Below, piece by piece: positions 49,427-60,272 of a DNA stretch of 64,000 nucleotides (position 1 is its first letter; every line of letters starts with the position of its first letter). The stretch covers positions 3,025,922 to 3,089,921 of the forward strand of contig NW_006920410.1 in the NCBI RefSeq assembly GCF_000344685.1, read 5' to 3'. The stretch comes from Gloeophyllum trabeum ATCC 11539. Its lineage: Eukaryota; Basidiomycota; Agaricomycetes; Gloeophyllales; Gloeophyllaceae. Below the pieces are notes generated by a model. It ran no database searches. It was given only the letters and a program-made list of their open reading frames with translations, and was not told the origin of the DNA. The translations under genes were made by a program, and so were the position numbers.

Positions 49427-51101
49427 GGCGAGCGGGGGGCAGTCGTCGCCGTGTGTGGCGGCGGGGGTTGACGCGTAGGAGCCGGCAAGGATGATGAGTG
49501 AGGTCCGGGTATTGTGGCTGAGAACTTATAAGGGGGCCTTGCGCTAGATGATCTGAGATCCAATTAGCCAAAAGCGGACGGGTGAGCCACGTTCATGGCG
49601 GGGACCTCCACCTTTCGCTGATGCCTGCCCCCGTCCGACTCAGGCGCGTGTCCGATGGCTTGCTCTCTCTGGCCAGCAGACCCGGCGTCGCGCCTTTCTG
49701 TCCTAGCCATGATGCGCTGATATGAATCCGAGACTCGCAAAAGAGAAACATCCTTGGCATGTCATCATGAAATCAATCATCCAGGCTCGTTCTGCAAGCT
49801 TTCTGCGCTGATCTAAACCTGGAATATTCTCGCTGCGACAGTTCTAGTACATATGACGGCCACGAACGCAAACTCTAAAGCTTCGGTCCCACAAGTGTCT
49901 CTAGGCTCCACAGTCCGTCGGTCTGTGCCAATCGAGGCAAGTGGCCCTTATCGGGCACCGCACTTGCGCGATATCTCGCGTGCCACTGCGCGCTTGTCAA
50001 CCGCGTTGACCCGGGATGGTTTTGCCTCTTACTCCTTGACTGCTCCAGTCTTCGTTCTTGATTCTCTAGAGCGGCGCTGGGCCGCGATCGATGGCCTCAG
50101 CTTCCTCCAGGACGTTTGGATAGGTGAGGGGAAACTCGCAATAATTTGAATAGAAGACTGTACAGTACTGCTGGGGGCGCGTCAGGAATCAAGCTCATCC
50201 AACTGAACTCACTCCTTGTCGACAGAGCGTCTATGCTGTAGGAAAAGATAGCCGCGGTGCTCCACGAGCCCCGACGGAGCGATGGTGGCATTAAATCGAG
50301 GGTCAGATGGCAACAAGAGGGGAGGTGTTATGGTATGTTCCCTATCCAACAAAATCGGTGCTCTTGCAACTACCTTCGGCAACAATGCACGGTATAAAGA
50401 AGCCTGACACTGTCAGTTGTGATTATCTTTCATATACAGATACGCCCCTTCAGTTGACGTGATGCTTGGGAGCCAAAAATACAGAGAACGCAGTGTTCCG
50501 AGCCGCCATACCAAATTACGCTCTGCTTAAGCATAGATTGCCGGGTCATATCCCAACAAGGTCCGCATTCCTCGGTTTACCGTAAAGATGCCCGCGCTGT
50601 CAGGCTTGTTCCCTGAAGGCATCTTTGACTCGAAGCAACCTGGATGGGGGTTCTCGAATCTCTGCAAGCTCCGGGTGTATGTAGGCCTCGCCGAGATTGA
50701 CCCTCGTCCCCGCATGATCAACGCCATTGACTGCAGCGGAATTCGACCGATATCTCTTCAGCCACGAGTACAAAGTTAGCAGCAAGCAGCGTCAGCTGGC
50801 CGCGCATGCCACAAGTGCAGATACCGTCGAGCAACTCAGAGGACGGTGGCGTATACCGCGGAGGCTGTAGGCGCCTCTAGATAAAGGCTGATAATCACAT
50901 GCCGCGCCTGCCTTCTGTGGCAAAGAGCCGAGATAGCGAATCGCATCGCCCCGTATTGAGATAGCGTTACGCTGTGACGGTGACGGAAGACCCCGGGAAG
51001 GCCAGCGAGCCTGGAGCTCCGATAGCCTCGTAACCTGTTCGTGCAGTATATCCATCGCTTGCGATTCCCGTTCGTTCTTTATACCACCACTCGCCTTGTC
51101 T
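49427..51101. other. Interval between the FRAY-type kinase and SRPK
   Basis: About 1.7 kb with the kinase promoter at one end and the SRPK promoter at the other. Two small ATG frames lie inside on the plus strand: 49853-50149 (98 codons, Ser/Arg/Ala-rich) and 50588-50779 (63 codons). Neither has a recognised motif, and I could not join them. Confidence 0.45.
49853..50149 (+). CDS. Small hypothetical ORF
   Basis: 98 codons from an ATG, with a GTGAGG donor-like site shortly before the stop (about 50125), so it might be a first exon. It lacks a recognised motif and no homologue can be named. Low confidence that it is a gene. Confidence 0.25.
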   Translation: MTATNANSKASVPQVSLGSTVRRSVPIEASGPYRAPHLRDISRATARLSTALTRDGFASYSLTAPVFVLDSLERRWAAIDGLSFLQDVWIGEGKLAII

Positions 51102-53329
51102 ATGGCACCGCCCAAACAGCCGCAGCCCTGCGCAAAATTCCAGTACGTCGTCACCGCAGCGGGCCCCAAGATCGTCCCTGTACCCGACGTCGAGTCCAAG
51201 GACGAGGAGAGCCCCGCGGACTATAACTCGGGAGGATATTTGCAAGTCAAGATCAGGGATACTTTCAAGGAGGGCAGGTATGTAGTGGTCAGGAAGCTAG
51301 GGTACGTCTCCATTTTAGTGGCGGCTTCGGGCAAGTGATAGGAATCCGTCGGTCACGCGACAGATGGGGCCATTTTTCGACCGTCTGGCTCGTGAAGGAC
51401 TTGCAGTGAGTACCTCACATAACGCCACACTCTCATTCACGCTTATCACCCGTACGTTTCTCAGAGAGAACCGGCACTCTGCTCTCAAAGTCGTCAAGTC
51501 CGCCGGGCGCTACGCTGAGACTGCCAGGGACGAGATAAAGCTCTTGCGCCAGGTGGCTTCGGCGAACCCCTCCCATCCGGGGCGCGAGCATGTTGTATCG
51601 TTCCTGGACTCGTTCCAACATTGCGGACCGGAGGACATCCACGTCTGCATTGTTTTCGAGCCGCTGGGCGAGAATTTGCTAGCGCTTATCGAGCGGCACA
51701 AGAAGAAAGGCGTTCCTCAGGGACTTGTCAAAGTCATTGCCAAGCAAGTTCTTCTCGGTCTCATGTATCTGCATGATGAATGTGACCTAGTCCATACGGA
51801 TATTAAGCCAGAGAACATCAGTGAGTGCTTTGGCTTAGCCGCCGTTGCGCAGCACAGCTGAGTCACTGACTCCGCCACCCCGCAGTGCTCGCAATTCCGG
51901 ACGTGGAGTCACATATTCAACAGGAGCTATCGACCTCGCAAAGTCCGACTTGCCGCAAGGTCGGCGTCCCGTTACCCAAGGCCACCCGGAGCGGGATGGC
52001 GATTCCGAAACGAGCTAGTACTGCCGAGTATTCATACCGACAACAAAGGCATGTCCAGATATTCGACTCTCAACCACTATCGAGCCCTAGCCAGAGCCCA
52101 AAGATGAGGAACGGCCTGGTGATGTCACGCATCAGCAGCGGTGCCAGTCTGAACGAGCCTCCGGCTTCTGTCAACAAGAAATTGCCAGGGATTGATGTCA
52201 CCAAGACACCCGTGAAGAAGGACTCAGCGGATTCCGTCGCGGAATCGTCTTCATCAAGTGGATCCTCGGGAACCACACTGTCGAGCCCCAGTTCTGCGAT
52301 GGTCTCCTCCATCAGCGGTACCAGCAGCACACCCCCGACCTCGCTCGGCAGCGCCATGTCCCGCTTGACTCTCTCAGACAGCGACTGCTTATCACGGCGC
52401 TCGACTCTTGACAGCCAAATCAGCGAGGGCAAGAATTCAGCTAGCCCTACCGAGTCTTCAGACCCCACCCCCGTTCCCAGCACGTCCACTTCCTCCTCGA
52501 ACACCATCCCAGGGCCATCGCTACTCTCTCAGACGGCGCCCCGCGATCCCCATGCCCCAACCCCAGACGCGCCGTCCGTCGAACCCGCTCCGTCAAGCCC
52601 AGCTCCACCCCAACTTCCCGAAGAACCGCTAGTCGAGGAACCTGCTTCTCTGCCCCCAATCATGGTCAAGATTGCTGATCTTGGAAATGCGACACCCTCC
52701 AAGCGACATTATACCGAAGATATTCAGACGCGTCAATATCGGTGTCCGGAGGCTATTCTTGGCCGGAGTGATTGGGGGTGTACGGCGGACATTTGGAGCG
52801 TTGCGTGTGTGGTGAGTGCACCTTCCCCTGATATGCTTACAGACTACGGAAGCGGGAAGCTGATCATGAGCGTAAACTATCAGATCTTTGAGCTCCTGAC
52901 GGCTGAATACCTGTTCGATCCCCAAGGTCAGGGAGAGCTGTTCACGAAGGACGACGACCATATGGCGCAGATAATCGAGTTGCTGGGGGACTTCCCCATG
53001 GACGTGAAGATGGGAGGCAAGTTCAGCCGCGAGCTGTTCGACTCTACTGGTAAGCGGCTACTTGTACCCTCCGCACTTGTCAGACAGAGTCTCATTGCGC
53101 GATATCGCGTGCTATAGGCGCCCTGCGCTATATAAAGTCCTTGAAGCTCTGGCCACTGAAGAATGTGATGATGGAGAAGTACTCGTATACCGAGCAAGAC
53201 GCGCAGGCGCTGTGCGACTTTCTGCTCCCCATGCTCGTCATCGACCACCGCGAACGTGCGTCGGCGCACAAGATGGTCAACCATCCTTGGCTGGACGTCT
53301 CGGGGCTCGAGATCGATGACGACTTCTAA
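51102..53329 (+). CDS. SR-protein kinase (SRPK/Sky1/Dsk1 family)
   Basis: Exons 51102-51301, 51364-51405, 51465-51820, 51886-52811, 52884-53049 and 53118-53329, 633 codons. DYNSGGYLQVKIRDTFKEGR and YVVVRKLGWGHFSTVWLV are the SRPK start and glycine loop; HSALKVVKSA gives the ATP Lys; IHVCIVFEPLGENLL and LVHTDIKPENI are the hallmark hinge and catalytic loop. A Ser/Pro-rich spacer of about 250 residues (51915-52655) splits the kinase domain before IKIADLGNA-type VKIADLGNATPS and TRQYRCPEAILG. The tail IDHRERASAHKMVNHPWL closes it. SRPKs phosphorylate RS domains of splicing factors. The spacer controls localisation in known members. Confidence 0.95.
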
Positions 53330-54311
53330 CGACCCTCGACGCATATATGCAACCTGCCCTCATCGGTGCCGCTATATCACGCCATGCTTGGCACATCGCT
53401 ATCATAGACTATATCCTATGTCTGCTCACGGTTATTCGGTACGTTATGACTAGACGATTGTGCGGGCTCTCTCTCTCGACTTGCGCATTCATCATCATTG
53501 CTATTTTACGACCCCAGCATTGTTCATTATTGCATGCACATGTTCACGCCCTCATCCCACGTACCCCCTCACGCATCCATTCATCCCGTCATGTTATATG
53601 CTTTTAGACTGCAGGACTTTTGTTGATTCTACTTGGCTCTTGGTAGTCCCCCGTTATTTTGCTTATTCTGTTTTTATGCTAATTCTTACCGTCACCCCCG
53701 GTTCATGAGCAACTTCGTATTCTTCCTTCCGCCCTTTACCCTGCCCTGTCCTGTCCTGCTGTTGTTGTATGTATACCCGTACGATATTAGAGAAATGTAG
53801 TTAGGCTTGTAATTAGACGGATCTGTCAGGACTGGTCCAACATTTCTTGTTCCTATCATGCTATGGAAATCTGCAACGTGTCTATGTGAAACGAGGCAAC
53901 TGGTGGCAATCGCAGTCGCAGCCATCGTCCACATGCCACCAGGAGGCAGCCGAACTCGGTAGCATGAGGAAACATACCAGAGACACCGCTTGCCTATGGC
54001 AGATCAGTAAATCATGCAATCAAAACACCCATACGAACCACCATCGCTGCGCACAGGGCTCGAGCTCACTCGACAACAAACAAACACATCATGGATGGAA
54101 GATTCCCGATCGGCTTCCGCTCGTTCAACTCGATTGACAAGACCAGTACAACAGGCTATTACACCGGACGGACAGATTATACACAGCTATCAAAGCGTAG
54201 GGTTGTTTGCCCGAATAAATACCCAATAGATACCAAGCGTGATGATGATTCAGAGCGTGACCAAAGGAGGGGATGCCCCGGCGAGGCCGGTGCGGTCGTA
54301 GTGCCTCGTGT
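53330..54311. other. Convergent interval between SRPK and the secreted protein gene
   Basis: About 980 bp. T-rich after the SRPK stop. Only short frames; no gene, tRNA or repeat seen. Confidence 0.5.
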
Positions 54312-55850
54312 TTACTGGACGGTGAACTGCGGTGAGAGGGGGGTGGTCAGTTGGATGGATCGTATGCCGACGGAGGGAAGATGAACTCACGTAGACCATG
54401 TCGTCGAGCGACCCGTGCTGCGCGACGGCGACCAACACCGGCTGGTGGTTCGCCGCGGAGTTGATGGAGGCAAGGCGGTAGGCGCCCGCAGGGAGGCCGG
54501 GCGCCGGGACGTCCGCGGTGAGGATCCCGTTCTGCGCGGCGGCGTTCAGGCCCTTGAAGAACGCGAACTTGGTCGGGTCCGTCGGCTCCGTCTGGTTGAG
54601 CGACGTGAGCTGCTCGATGACGACGTGCGAGTGGCCCTGCACGTCGCCCGCGGCGTTCGTGAACTGCGGCGCGGCGAAGTAGTTCTCGTTCGCGTTCACG
54701 AAGAAGCCCGTGTCGAGGTGGCTGATCGCCATCTGGATGGTGAACGCCTTGTTCGCGGGGACGGTGCCCATGTTGGTCGGGAACACGAACTTGCTCGAGG
54801 GCATGTTCGCCGTGCTCGCGATCACGCCCATCGGGGCCGGGTTGCACGAGCCCGCCTTGATCTGCTGCCCGTTCGTAATCGGGAGGTTGGGCACCGTCGC
54901 GCAGAAGTTGATAAAGTTGTTCGAGGACGTCTTGGACGCGACCTGCCCGGCCTCGGGCTGGCTCTGCCCGTCGTTCTCGAAGCCCTTGGCGATGACCGAG
55001 TCGAGGAGCGTCAGCGACGACTGCGGGTCAGTCGAGTTGTTGTTGCCCGCGGCGGCGCCGCCGGCGTTGTTGGCGGCAGAGCTGGAAGCAGCGGCCTGTA
55101 GTGGAACGTCAGATTGAAGCACGAGACACGTAGCCACACTTTACTCACCGCTGCGCTAGAAGTAGCAGAGGCGGCTACACTGGAGGCAGCGGCAGCACTC
55201 GAGGTGGCCTTGGTGCCAGCTGCAGCGCTCGATGAGGCAGCGACGGCGCTCGACGAGGCCGTTGCACCGGTTGCAGCGCTTGAAGAGGCGGCAGCGCCGG
55301 ATGCAGCAGCACCGGTGTTGGAGACCCCGGCAGCGGCGAAGCGGGCGTCAATGTCGGCCTGAGTTGTGCACATAACAAGGGTGCCGGGGCCACCAGTAAT
55401 AGGGACGGCTGCGCAACTACGTGACAAGAGAGCATCAGCCATCATTTGAAATGCAAGGCAAAAGGGTGTGGGGACTGAGAACGGAGGCGTAATTTGACAG
55501 ACAAGGGCGGAAGAGACAGGATCGACAGAGTTGAGCGTGGACACACTTACGTCGTGCCTGGCGCGCAGCCCAGGGAGACCATCTTGCCGTTTGCGCATTG
55601 GGCAAAGGCGCCGTTAATGCACGCGTTTTGGCCAGTTGTGCAGGCCTGGCCGACTGTCATGCTCTTGAACTGGGCGCTATAGAACAGTCAAGGAGGTGGG
55701 TAGGAAAGAGTGGCTGATTGCTTACTTGAGGGCGGCGGCGTCCTGGCCGTTCTTCGTGTCCTGGGCGGAGGCAGCGCGGCGCATGGGGCGGGCATCTGCG
55801 ACAGAGGCGGAAAGGGCGAAGGCAATAGCGAGGACAGCAGAGTACTTCAT
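54312..55850 (-). CDS. Secreted Ala/Ser-rich protein of unknown function
   Basis: Exons 55850-55726, 55676-55551, 55416-55149, 55095-54391 and 54326-54312, 412 codons. A clear signal peptide (KYSAVLAIAFALSASVADA) is followed by a short Cys-containing domain (QACTTGQNACINGAFAQC, SLGCAPG, MCTT). An Ala/Ser/Thr linker of about 90 residues comes next, likely O-glycosylated, and then a 240-residue C-terminal domain (FINFCATVPNLPITNGQQ, SKFVFPTNMGTVPANKAF, GHSHVVIEQL). Basidiomycete genomes carry many such proteins, often mislabelled ribosomal protein S17. That association is from memory, and no biochemical role is known to me. A TATA-like box at 56053-56058 lies about 200 bp upstream. Confidence 0.85.
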
Positions 55851-56343
55851 GATGGAACGTCAAGGGCTAGTGGGCAATGAGAGGCGGGACACCAGGTCGT
55901 GAATGAAAGAACGGAAAGTCTGTCGAGACGCAGTGGCCGGTAGCGATTCCTGATCGTATACCAGACGGAAGCCGAGGGCCAAGCCTGAGCGGGAGACGGA
56001 AAGTGAAAAGGACCGGGAAGGGTGAAAGGAGGATTCTGGCAGGGCTGAGGCATTTATACGCGCGCTCTGATGAGTAGGTTCGAACGCCGCGATGCCGTCC
56101 ACAACACCACGTGACTCGACGCCGTAAATGGACAAAGGCGGATGATGCTCGGACACCGGGCGTTGTGTTGGGCCATTGTCGTATAAATAACTGCCTGAGC
56201 CGTTATGTCCAATCCATAGCTGCCACAAGCTGCCAGTGCCACAGTCCGATCTGGATCTGTCCGACCCGCGTCGTGCTAAAAATAACACTACGCCTCGTAT
56301 CGTCCCTGACTGATTCCAGTTGCGTTCCAAGTCATCGTCCAGC
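55851..56343. other. Divergent promoter region
   Basis: 493 bp between the secreted protein gene and the HAD phosphatase gene. A TATA-like box serves the minus strand at 56053-56058. No gene seen. Confidence 0.5.
56053..56058 (-). promoter_or_regulatory. TATA-like box of the secreted protein gene
   Basis: The minus strand reads TATAAA, about 200 bp upstream of the ATG at 55850. Confidence 0.4.
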
Positions 56344-57746
56344 ATGCCCACCATCACAGTCGACGCGGTGAGCAACGCCATTACCGAAGCTACCCAGCGT
56401 ATCTGATAATTCCTCAGGTCTTGTTTGACATGGACGGGTCAGTCTTGCCGTGCCTTAAGGTTCATCACCAGCAGCCTGACCATCACCGATCCGTCCCTCC
56501 CTCCCAACCCAAACCGAAACCTGTGTATTCACCATCTGTTCTGTCTCTAACGGACGACTCGCCATCACAATCAAACCCGGCCATCTTGGCATCATCATCC
56601 TATGCACCAGCACGCTCATCGACTCGACGCCCGGCGTGCTCAAAGTCTGGTCCACCTTCGCCGCCGACTACGGGCTCACCAACGGCGCAGAGATTGCCCA
56701 CAAATCCCACGGACGCCGCCTGTACGACACCCTCAAGGAGTGGTGTCGCATCGACGAAGAGCACAAGCTCCAGGTGCGCTCCAGCTTGTGCTAATTATAT
56801 CCCACCCAGTGCCCCGGCATGCGAACAAACACACAAAAGTTAACTCCGGGTTTTCTTTTCCCCCTGTAGGCAGAGATCGTGCGCTTCGAGGACGAGGTCA
56901 TCGAGGGCGGCCCTGTCGTCCTCCCGGGCGCGCTCGACCTGATCAATCAAGCAAGTACCCCAGCGCGATATATCACGTATTCATCCATCATAACAGCGCA
57001 GCGCCACCGACTCACTACTCGCCCAATCGTCCCCCCGCCTCCCCATCACGCGCGGTGAGTCAGCGTTTCGGTCTCCGGTCCATCATTCCCAACAAACGTT
57101 CTCTACTCAGGAATCCCCATGGCCAACCAACCCTCCCCTTAGATCGAGTCCGCGCGCCCACCAACCGCGCACGGCTGGACGATCGTCACATCCGGTAAAT
57201 AGCCTCCCATCCACACATCCATCCGCGCGCTCCTCGCCCAACTGAGATGCTCCAAACCCCCAGCAACAAACATCTACACCCCGCGCGCCCTCGCGCGCTG
57301 CGCCGTCCCCCTCCCGCCCGCGGGCTTCGTCTCCTCCAACGACGTCGCCCGCGGCAAGCCGCACCCGGACCCCTACCTCGCCGGCGCGCGCAGGTGCGGC
57401 GTCGACCCTAGCAAATGTGCGTTCCCCCTCTTCCCTATTCTTCCCCCCTCCCCTTTCTTCCCGCTGAGAACTGAAACTACGTATCCAGGCCTGGTGGTAG
57501 AAGACGCGCCCTCGGGCATCACCGCCGGGCGCGCCGCGGGCGCGAAAACCCTCGCGGTGTGCACGTCCCACACGAAGGCGGCGCTCCTCGAGTCGGGGTG
57601 CAGCCCCGACCACATCGTCAAAGACTTGACACGGTCAGCTGCCAGCACTTCACGGTGAAGCGGATAGACTGACGCTTGCCTGGGATAGCGTCAGCGCGAG
57701 GTGGGTCGACGGGACGGTCGAGGTCACCATAGACGAGTCGGAATAA
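56344..57746 (+). CDS. HAD-family sugar/glycerol phosphatase (GPP1/DOG-like)
   Basis: Eight exons: 56344-56367, 56418-56437, 56611-56773, 56870-56950, 57143-57194, 57264-57416, 57489-57633 and 57689-57746, 231 codons. Motif I FDMDGTLIDSTP is split by the intron after the 20-base second exon. The cap domain follows (TFAADYGL, HGRRLYDTLKEW), then motif II GWTIVTSATN, motif III GKPHPDPYLAGA, and motif IV LVVEDAPSGITAGRAAGAKT. Relatives dephosphorylate glycerol-3-phosphate or 2-deoxyglucose-6-phosphate; which applies is unknown. The fourth intron (56951-57142) must use a GC donor (GCAAGT) to keep frame. Introns 2 and 4 are long (173 and 192 bases). Confidence 0.9.
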
Positions 57747-58049
57747 ACTTCAGTGGGAGACCGTATCCCGATAGGTAGAGCTTCAGCAAGAAGATGACAT
57801 TCGCATCTATTCAAGAAAGCGACCATATGTTACTCTGAGCTAAGCAAGGAACGAGCGAACGAGCGGTATAATACACAAGATTCTAGTAGTCAGACGGGTA
57901 GATAGATACAGCAGCCATTAGGCATTAAGGAGCGTTTCCCCACTTTTATGGACTTGCTCCGGTTGACCTAGCACGGGCCCTTGTGCGATATCCAACGAAC
58001 GAACTGGGCACTCAAGATTCAGAATTCAAGATTGAAAGTTTCAGAACCC
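57747..58049. other. Convergent 3' region
   Basis: About 300 bp between the HAD phosphatase stop and the stop of the minus-strand orphan gene. No gene seen. Confidence 0.45.
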
Positions 58050-58651
58050 TCAAGAGAGAAGATCAACTTCAAGGTTTTGCTTCGGCGCGGCGAGCACGCC
58101 GCTGCGCAGCTTCCGGATCTTCAGTTTGACTACGAACAGCAAGTCCTGCGTACATGCGACGCATCAACACTCTAGCATCCACAAGCTACGCAAGGAGAAG
58201 AAAACAAGCGCACCTTCAGAAAGACAGAAATTTTCGGCCGCTTGGTACCATTCGAAGACTCCGCTGCTTCTTCGGCTATGATAACCACTCCATCCGTCTC
58301 CTCGTCCTCCTCCTCGATATCAGACATCGCAGGCTAAGTATAATGTCAATGAGACCAGTGAGCAACCATCTTTGCAGGAACGGCTCCTACCAGACACAAA
58401 TCCGCGTCAAAACCAGACGCAACGAATCTATAGTCCACAGTCCTCTGCAGAGGTACAATTTTCAGTCAACCGGCTGCAGCAGAATGGAGAGGCACATAGG
58501 CTACCATCAGAGGATCGTCTCTGCTGAACGGCTCCGGCGGCGGCGGGTAGTACTTTTCATGATAGCGCGAGTGGTAGGGCGGTGGTGAATAGTTGCTGTT
58601 GCTCAGAACCAGAGTGAAGGAGGGCAGCATCGTCGCGCGCGGGGACATCAT
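58050..58651 (-). CDS. Orphan four-exon gene, small protein of unknown function
   Basis: Exons 58651-58505, 58444-58391, 58333-58214 and 58145-58050, 138 codons. All three introns (60, 57 and 68 bases) are GT-AG, all in phase 0, with no stop across the joins. Residues 1-49 are Tyr/Pro-rich (SPPPYHSRYHEKYYPPPPEP). A short middle follows (RTVDYRFVASGFDADLCL), then an acidic stretch (SDIEEEDEETDGVVIIAEE) and a basic C-terminus (LFVVKLKIRKLRSG). A TATA box lies at 58819-58825 with a CT-rich leader after it, as in well-expressed fungal genes. I do not recognise a family. The splice coherence is the main support. Confidence 0.55.
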
Positions 58652-59564
58652 CGGGGCAGGAGTTGTATACGGAAGAGAGAATACGTTGGAGCAGAGTATA
58701 TTAAACACGCCGAAGCAAAGTAAGGGTAGGATAGACAGTCAGACAGATCGACGAAGAGGAAGGAGAGAGGGAGAGGGAAGGAAAGAGCCAATAAGACGAC
58801 TCTGGACCTCTCCGCCGTTATATATCGCGGGGACCCCGCGCTTGATTTCATTGACGCGAGTATAGAGGTGATAGGCTGCCTGATTCGGAGGCGCGGCGAT
58901 CGCGCGCGGGGTGGTTTGGGAATGCGTCCGCTCGATGGACGCGCCTGCCTTCTGCTGAGTTTGTTCTCACTTCGGTCTGGCGGATAGCGCTGGGACGTCG
59001 TCGCCATCCATCGAAACTACAGAGTTCTGGACTAGCCTCGGAGGGTCCTCCCAAATGCGGAGGGACATCGCTGAAACGTGGAAGGGAGAGTCTGACTCTC
59101 GCGAAGGATACGGCGCCAGTCCGGAGTAACGTTCGACAAATAACTGGAGAAGAAACCCGCTGCCTCAAAGGTGCTTGTCAGGGTTGACCTAAGAAGAGAA
59201 CCTGAACAATGCATCAGCTCAATTTGTCCTGCACTACTGTCAGGCATGCTGGAGTTCCTCATAATGACACAGTCCGGAGGAAAGCCCCGCAAGGGTCAAT
59301 TCCCGTGGCACACAACCCAACCCGCGGACAAATAACGCTCAAACTGTATCTTCTCCCCTCCTCACGCTTTCTCCCAGTACGATTACCAGACAACGCTTCG
59401 AGTGCTCTGTATAGCGCCCTCACCAGATGGGCCGTGTGACTATGTCACGGGTCACAGAGGCCTGAAGGCATCTGATAGCAGGCGAGTTGCTCTCATTCTC
59501 ATGCCACATCATCATTTAGCATGCCCCACTGAATGGAGTGCTTTCAAACAGCCAGACTTCAAGC
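58652..59564. other. Interval between two orphan genes
   Basis: About 910 bp. The promoter of the minus-strand gene lies on the left. A plus-strand frame open from 59378 (after a strong pyrimidine-rich acceptor TTTCTCCCAG) to 59577 reads YDYQTTLRVLCIAPSPDG and beyond. It may be an upstream exon of the next gene, but I could not connect it in phase. Confidence 0.4.
58819..58825 (-). promoter_or_regulatory. TATA box of the orphan gene at 58050-58651
   Basis: The minus strand reads ATATATAA, about 170 bp upstream of the ATG, followed by a pyrimidine-rich stretch (58720-58800) typical of fungal transcription starts. Confidence 0.45.
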
Positions 59565-60272
59565 AATGCACGCCGTGACGCGCGCAAAACACACAAGCAA
59601 CGTGTGATATCCGCAACCCAGCGCTCAGCCCAACCTCAAGATGTGTGCATCAAGGATGAAGAGACCAGCCAAAGACGCACAAAGTCGCTTGAGCAAGATA
59701 ATAGAGCAGTATGAGTACTCACCGTCGCTGAGCTCCACTAATAACCAGTTCGTTTGACGACTCCTTTGGAGCTGGAAATGATATTGCAGAGCCACAAGGT
59801 ATCGAACGGGAAACTCGGCCAACCCTGAAGAATATGAAAAGCAAAGGCAGTTTATCGGTCGTCAGTTCAGTCGCAAGTATCCTGAACCAGTCCATGTGCC
59901 GTTGGGGGTAAAGAAAAGTCGCTTGAGTCGTTTTCCTTCGACGCGGGCGAGCAGCCAGAAGATATCCTCCAGAGCTATCGACAGGGAGTCTATCAACCAG
60001 AAGTTCACCATCGGACAGAAGAGCAGTATCTCAAGCATCCCAGAGTAATCATTATCGACTGGCCCTCCGAGGCAAAGCAGCAATCGCAACTAGGTCCCAG
60101 TCCATGGCAAGCAGTCGAATTCGAATCGCCACAAGATTGCCCAAGTTCTGTTCTAATACTAACCGCTGCCGAGGATTCCACGTTGTGGTTGGATTTTGAA
60201 CCCTACCGGTGGATGACAAGCGGCATAATCGACAGCCTTGGTTTGAGACCAGACTGGAATGAAAGGGGCTGA
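59565..60272 (+). CDS. Orphan multi-exon gene of unknown function
   Basis: Exons 59565-59708, 59772-59798, 59851-59907 and 59955-60272, at least 181 codons. All introns are GT-AG and phase 0. The N-terminal part is basic and Gln/Arg-rich (RRDARKTHKQRVISATQRS). The last exon is an open 105-codon frame: PEDILQSYRQGVYQPEVHH, HPRVIIIDWPSEAK, VLILTAAEDSTLWLDFEPY and ending GLRPDWNERG. No family is recognised. The start is uncertain: the frame is open upstream to a possible acceptor at 59519, and another open exon-like frame lies at 59378-59577. The 27-base second exon is short but clean. Confidence 0.5.

Noticed and set aside
54415..55101. 228-codon plus-strand frame opposite the secreted protein
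   Set aside because: Arg/Glu/Val-rich shadow of the GC-rich exon 55095-54391. The minus-strand model has signal peptide, splice sites and cysteines.
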